From assembly GCA_030743915.1 (NCBI GenBank), contig JASLRP010000158.1, positions 1 through 13,258 of the forward strand: a stretch of 13,258 nt of DNA, read 5' to 3'. The DNA comes from SAR202 cluster bacterium (GTDB lineage Bacteria > Chloroflexota > Dehalococcoidia > Lucifugimonadales > UBA1123). The translations under genes and the position numbers were made by a program. Below are positions 12,360 to 13,258 of this stretch, one piece after another (within the stretch, counting starts at the first letter, position 1; every line of letters starts with the position of its first letter). The notes beneath the pieces were generated by a model. The model saw nothing but the letters and a program-made list of their open reading frames with translations. It ran no database searches and had not been told where the DNA came from.

Positions 12360-13258
12360 TCAATCCAGTTCATAGAGGCCGTTCAAAAACTCTTGGTAGC
12401 TGGAAAATCCGGCGACTTTCTTTACGAACGCGCCTACGTCAGAAGTTGAGTCACGGTATCGCTTCAGTTGGTCTGCTATCGGACTGGACGACGCGGCGCT
12501 GTCCGCATAGGTGCCATTGAACGCAAAGTACGCCTGGTTCAACTTGCGTATGTTGAACCCGTTTGCCACAAAATCCAGGCGTCGCTCCTCCATGAACGAT
12601 TCTGCCTCTTCGATCTTGCCCTTGCTGAGCAATTCATCAACTTGCGCTCTTGTCTCTCGCATCTCGATTCTGAAATCGAACTTTTCGAGTCTCGTACCCT
12701 CATCTTCTTGCGTTCCACTGAAGTTTGCCACTGGAATGTTTGAATCCTTCAGGGTCGCAGCTATTGAGGGGAGCTGGAACGCGAGGTTTCCGATCTCTCT
12801 GCCTGCCAGATCTGCAAGGGTTTCGTTGAGGATCTGCATCTCCGAAGACTCGAACATGTTCTGTCCCAGCGGTTTGAAAAACAGGTAATGGTGCAGCCAC
12901 TCGTGGGCCGCGATCCTGAGGGTGCCTTCGATGTCCCCGCCACTGTACAGCGATGCGGGATACGTGGCCACGCCGCCGATATCGACCACCAGCGCAGAAA
13001 GATCATCAGATTCCAGCAATTGGGATTCCATGCTCTCTCGGTCCTCCACCTGCACGCGGGGGTCAATCAGCACATCATGGGTCCGCTGAATGCGTTCACG
13101 TGGGGATGTGATCAACACTTTCGGAGGCTCAGTGAGGCGGATGTCCACCGGCGGAAATACCAGTTCAGCCAAGGCGCCCAGCCGCTGTTTCTGGGCGATT
13201 GCGCTGATCGCCGACTCCAGGGCTTCTTCGACATCCGGACGGAGTTGTTCCCTTCTGG
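12360..13258 (-). CDS. Uncharacterised HEWLH zinc metallopeptidase-like protein (partial, N-terminus off window)
   Basis: The frame is open to the right edge, so the true start lies outside; 299 codons are visible including the stop. A TTG at 13172 could initiate, but the coding frame clearly continues upstream as RREQLRPDVEEALES. The zinc motif HEWLH (bases 12891-12905) lies in AAHEWLHHYLF. The third ligand is probably the Glu of NETLAD (12822-12824), 23 residues after the second His, as in gluzincins, and GREIG follows. Before it are a conserved-looking PPKVLITSPRERI block and DIGGVATYPASLY. After it is a charged helical region (~residues 190-230 of the visible part) ending in RKLNQAYFAFNGTYAD. 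Visible parts show no membrane helix. I associate this architecture with hypothetical proteins of Chloroflexota, but the substrate and location are unknown. It is not closely similar to the peptidase at the left edge apart from the zinc motif. Confidence 0.75.
   Translation of the reverse strand, partial: RREQLRPDVEEALESAISAIAQKQRLGALAELVFPPVDIRLTEPPKVLITSPRERIQRTHDVLIDPRVQVEDRESMESQLLESDDLSALVVDIGGVATYPASLYSGGDIEGTLRIAAHEWLHHYLFFKPLGQNMFESSEMQILNETLADLAGREIGNLAFQLPSIAATLKDSNIPVANFSGTQEDEGTRLEKFDFRIEMRETRAQVDELLSKGKIEEAESFMEERRLDFVANGFNIRKLNQAYFAFNGTYADSAASSSPIADQLKRYRDSTSDVGAFVKKVAGFSSYQEFLNGLYELD

Overview
The window looks like ordinary chromosome from a free-living bacterium, most likely a Chloroflexota lineage related to Dehalococcoidia/SAR202. 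This placement is an inference from three things. There is a coenzyme F420-dependent NADP reductase. There is an enolase-superfamily dehydratase-like enzyme, a family known to be expanded in SAR202. And there are two uncharacterised HExxH metallopeptidases of a kind I associate with Chloroflexota. DNA is moderately GC-rich and coding density is high. Several genes appear to start with TTG or GTG. I saw no transposase, integrase, phage gene or CRISPR array.

Layout, left to right. (1) 1-864 (-): C-terminally truncated, secreted peptidase-MA-like gluzincin, directly downstream of (2) 895-1539 (-): NADPH:F420 oxidoreductase. (3) 1777-3837 (+): FusA2-type elongation factor G-like GTPase, divergent from the F420 gene, with its own promoter and a strong bidirectional terminator. 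(4) 3917-4120 (-): a 67-residue, very basic protein with a duplicated H-x3-C-x-C-x2-C motif, converging on the same terminator. (5) 4169-4244 (-): tRNA-Arg(CCU) with encoded CCA. (6) 4324-8348 (-): an information-processing operon transcribed ybeY-dnaX-ebfC-recR-recO, with a consensus -10 box upstream of ybeY. (7) 8434-10163 (+): a PEBP/YbhB-family lipoprotein followed by an enolase-superfamily enzyme. (8) 10188-12140 (-): hflK-hflC, membrane SPFH proteins. (9) 12141-12359: an intergenic region with an hflK promoter and a folded RNA element. (10) 12360-13258 (-): a second metallopeptidase (HEWLH), its N-terminus outside the window.

How the genes work together. The ybeY-recO block joins rRNA maturation (YbeY), the replicative clamp loader (DnaX), a nucleoid protein (EbfC/YbaB) and recombination mediators (RecR, RecO). 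Gene junctions are very tight (an ATGA overlap at dnaX/ebfC and 2 bases between ybeY and dnaX), so translational coupling is likely. HflK and HflC normally form a membrane complex that restrains the FtsH protease; no ftsH lies in the window. The PEBP lipoprotein and enolase-family enzyme are 23 bases apart and probably co-transcribed, but their joint role is unknown.

No clear new multi-gene system is visible. The most novel single item is the small duplicated-zinc-motif protein at 3917-4120. Next are the two uncharacterised metallopeptidases, the EF-G-like GTPase lacking its catalytic histidine, and the enolase-family enzyme with an altered active-site motif.
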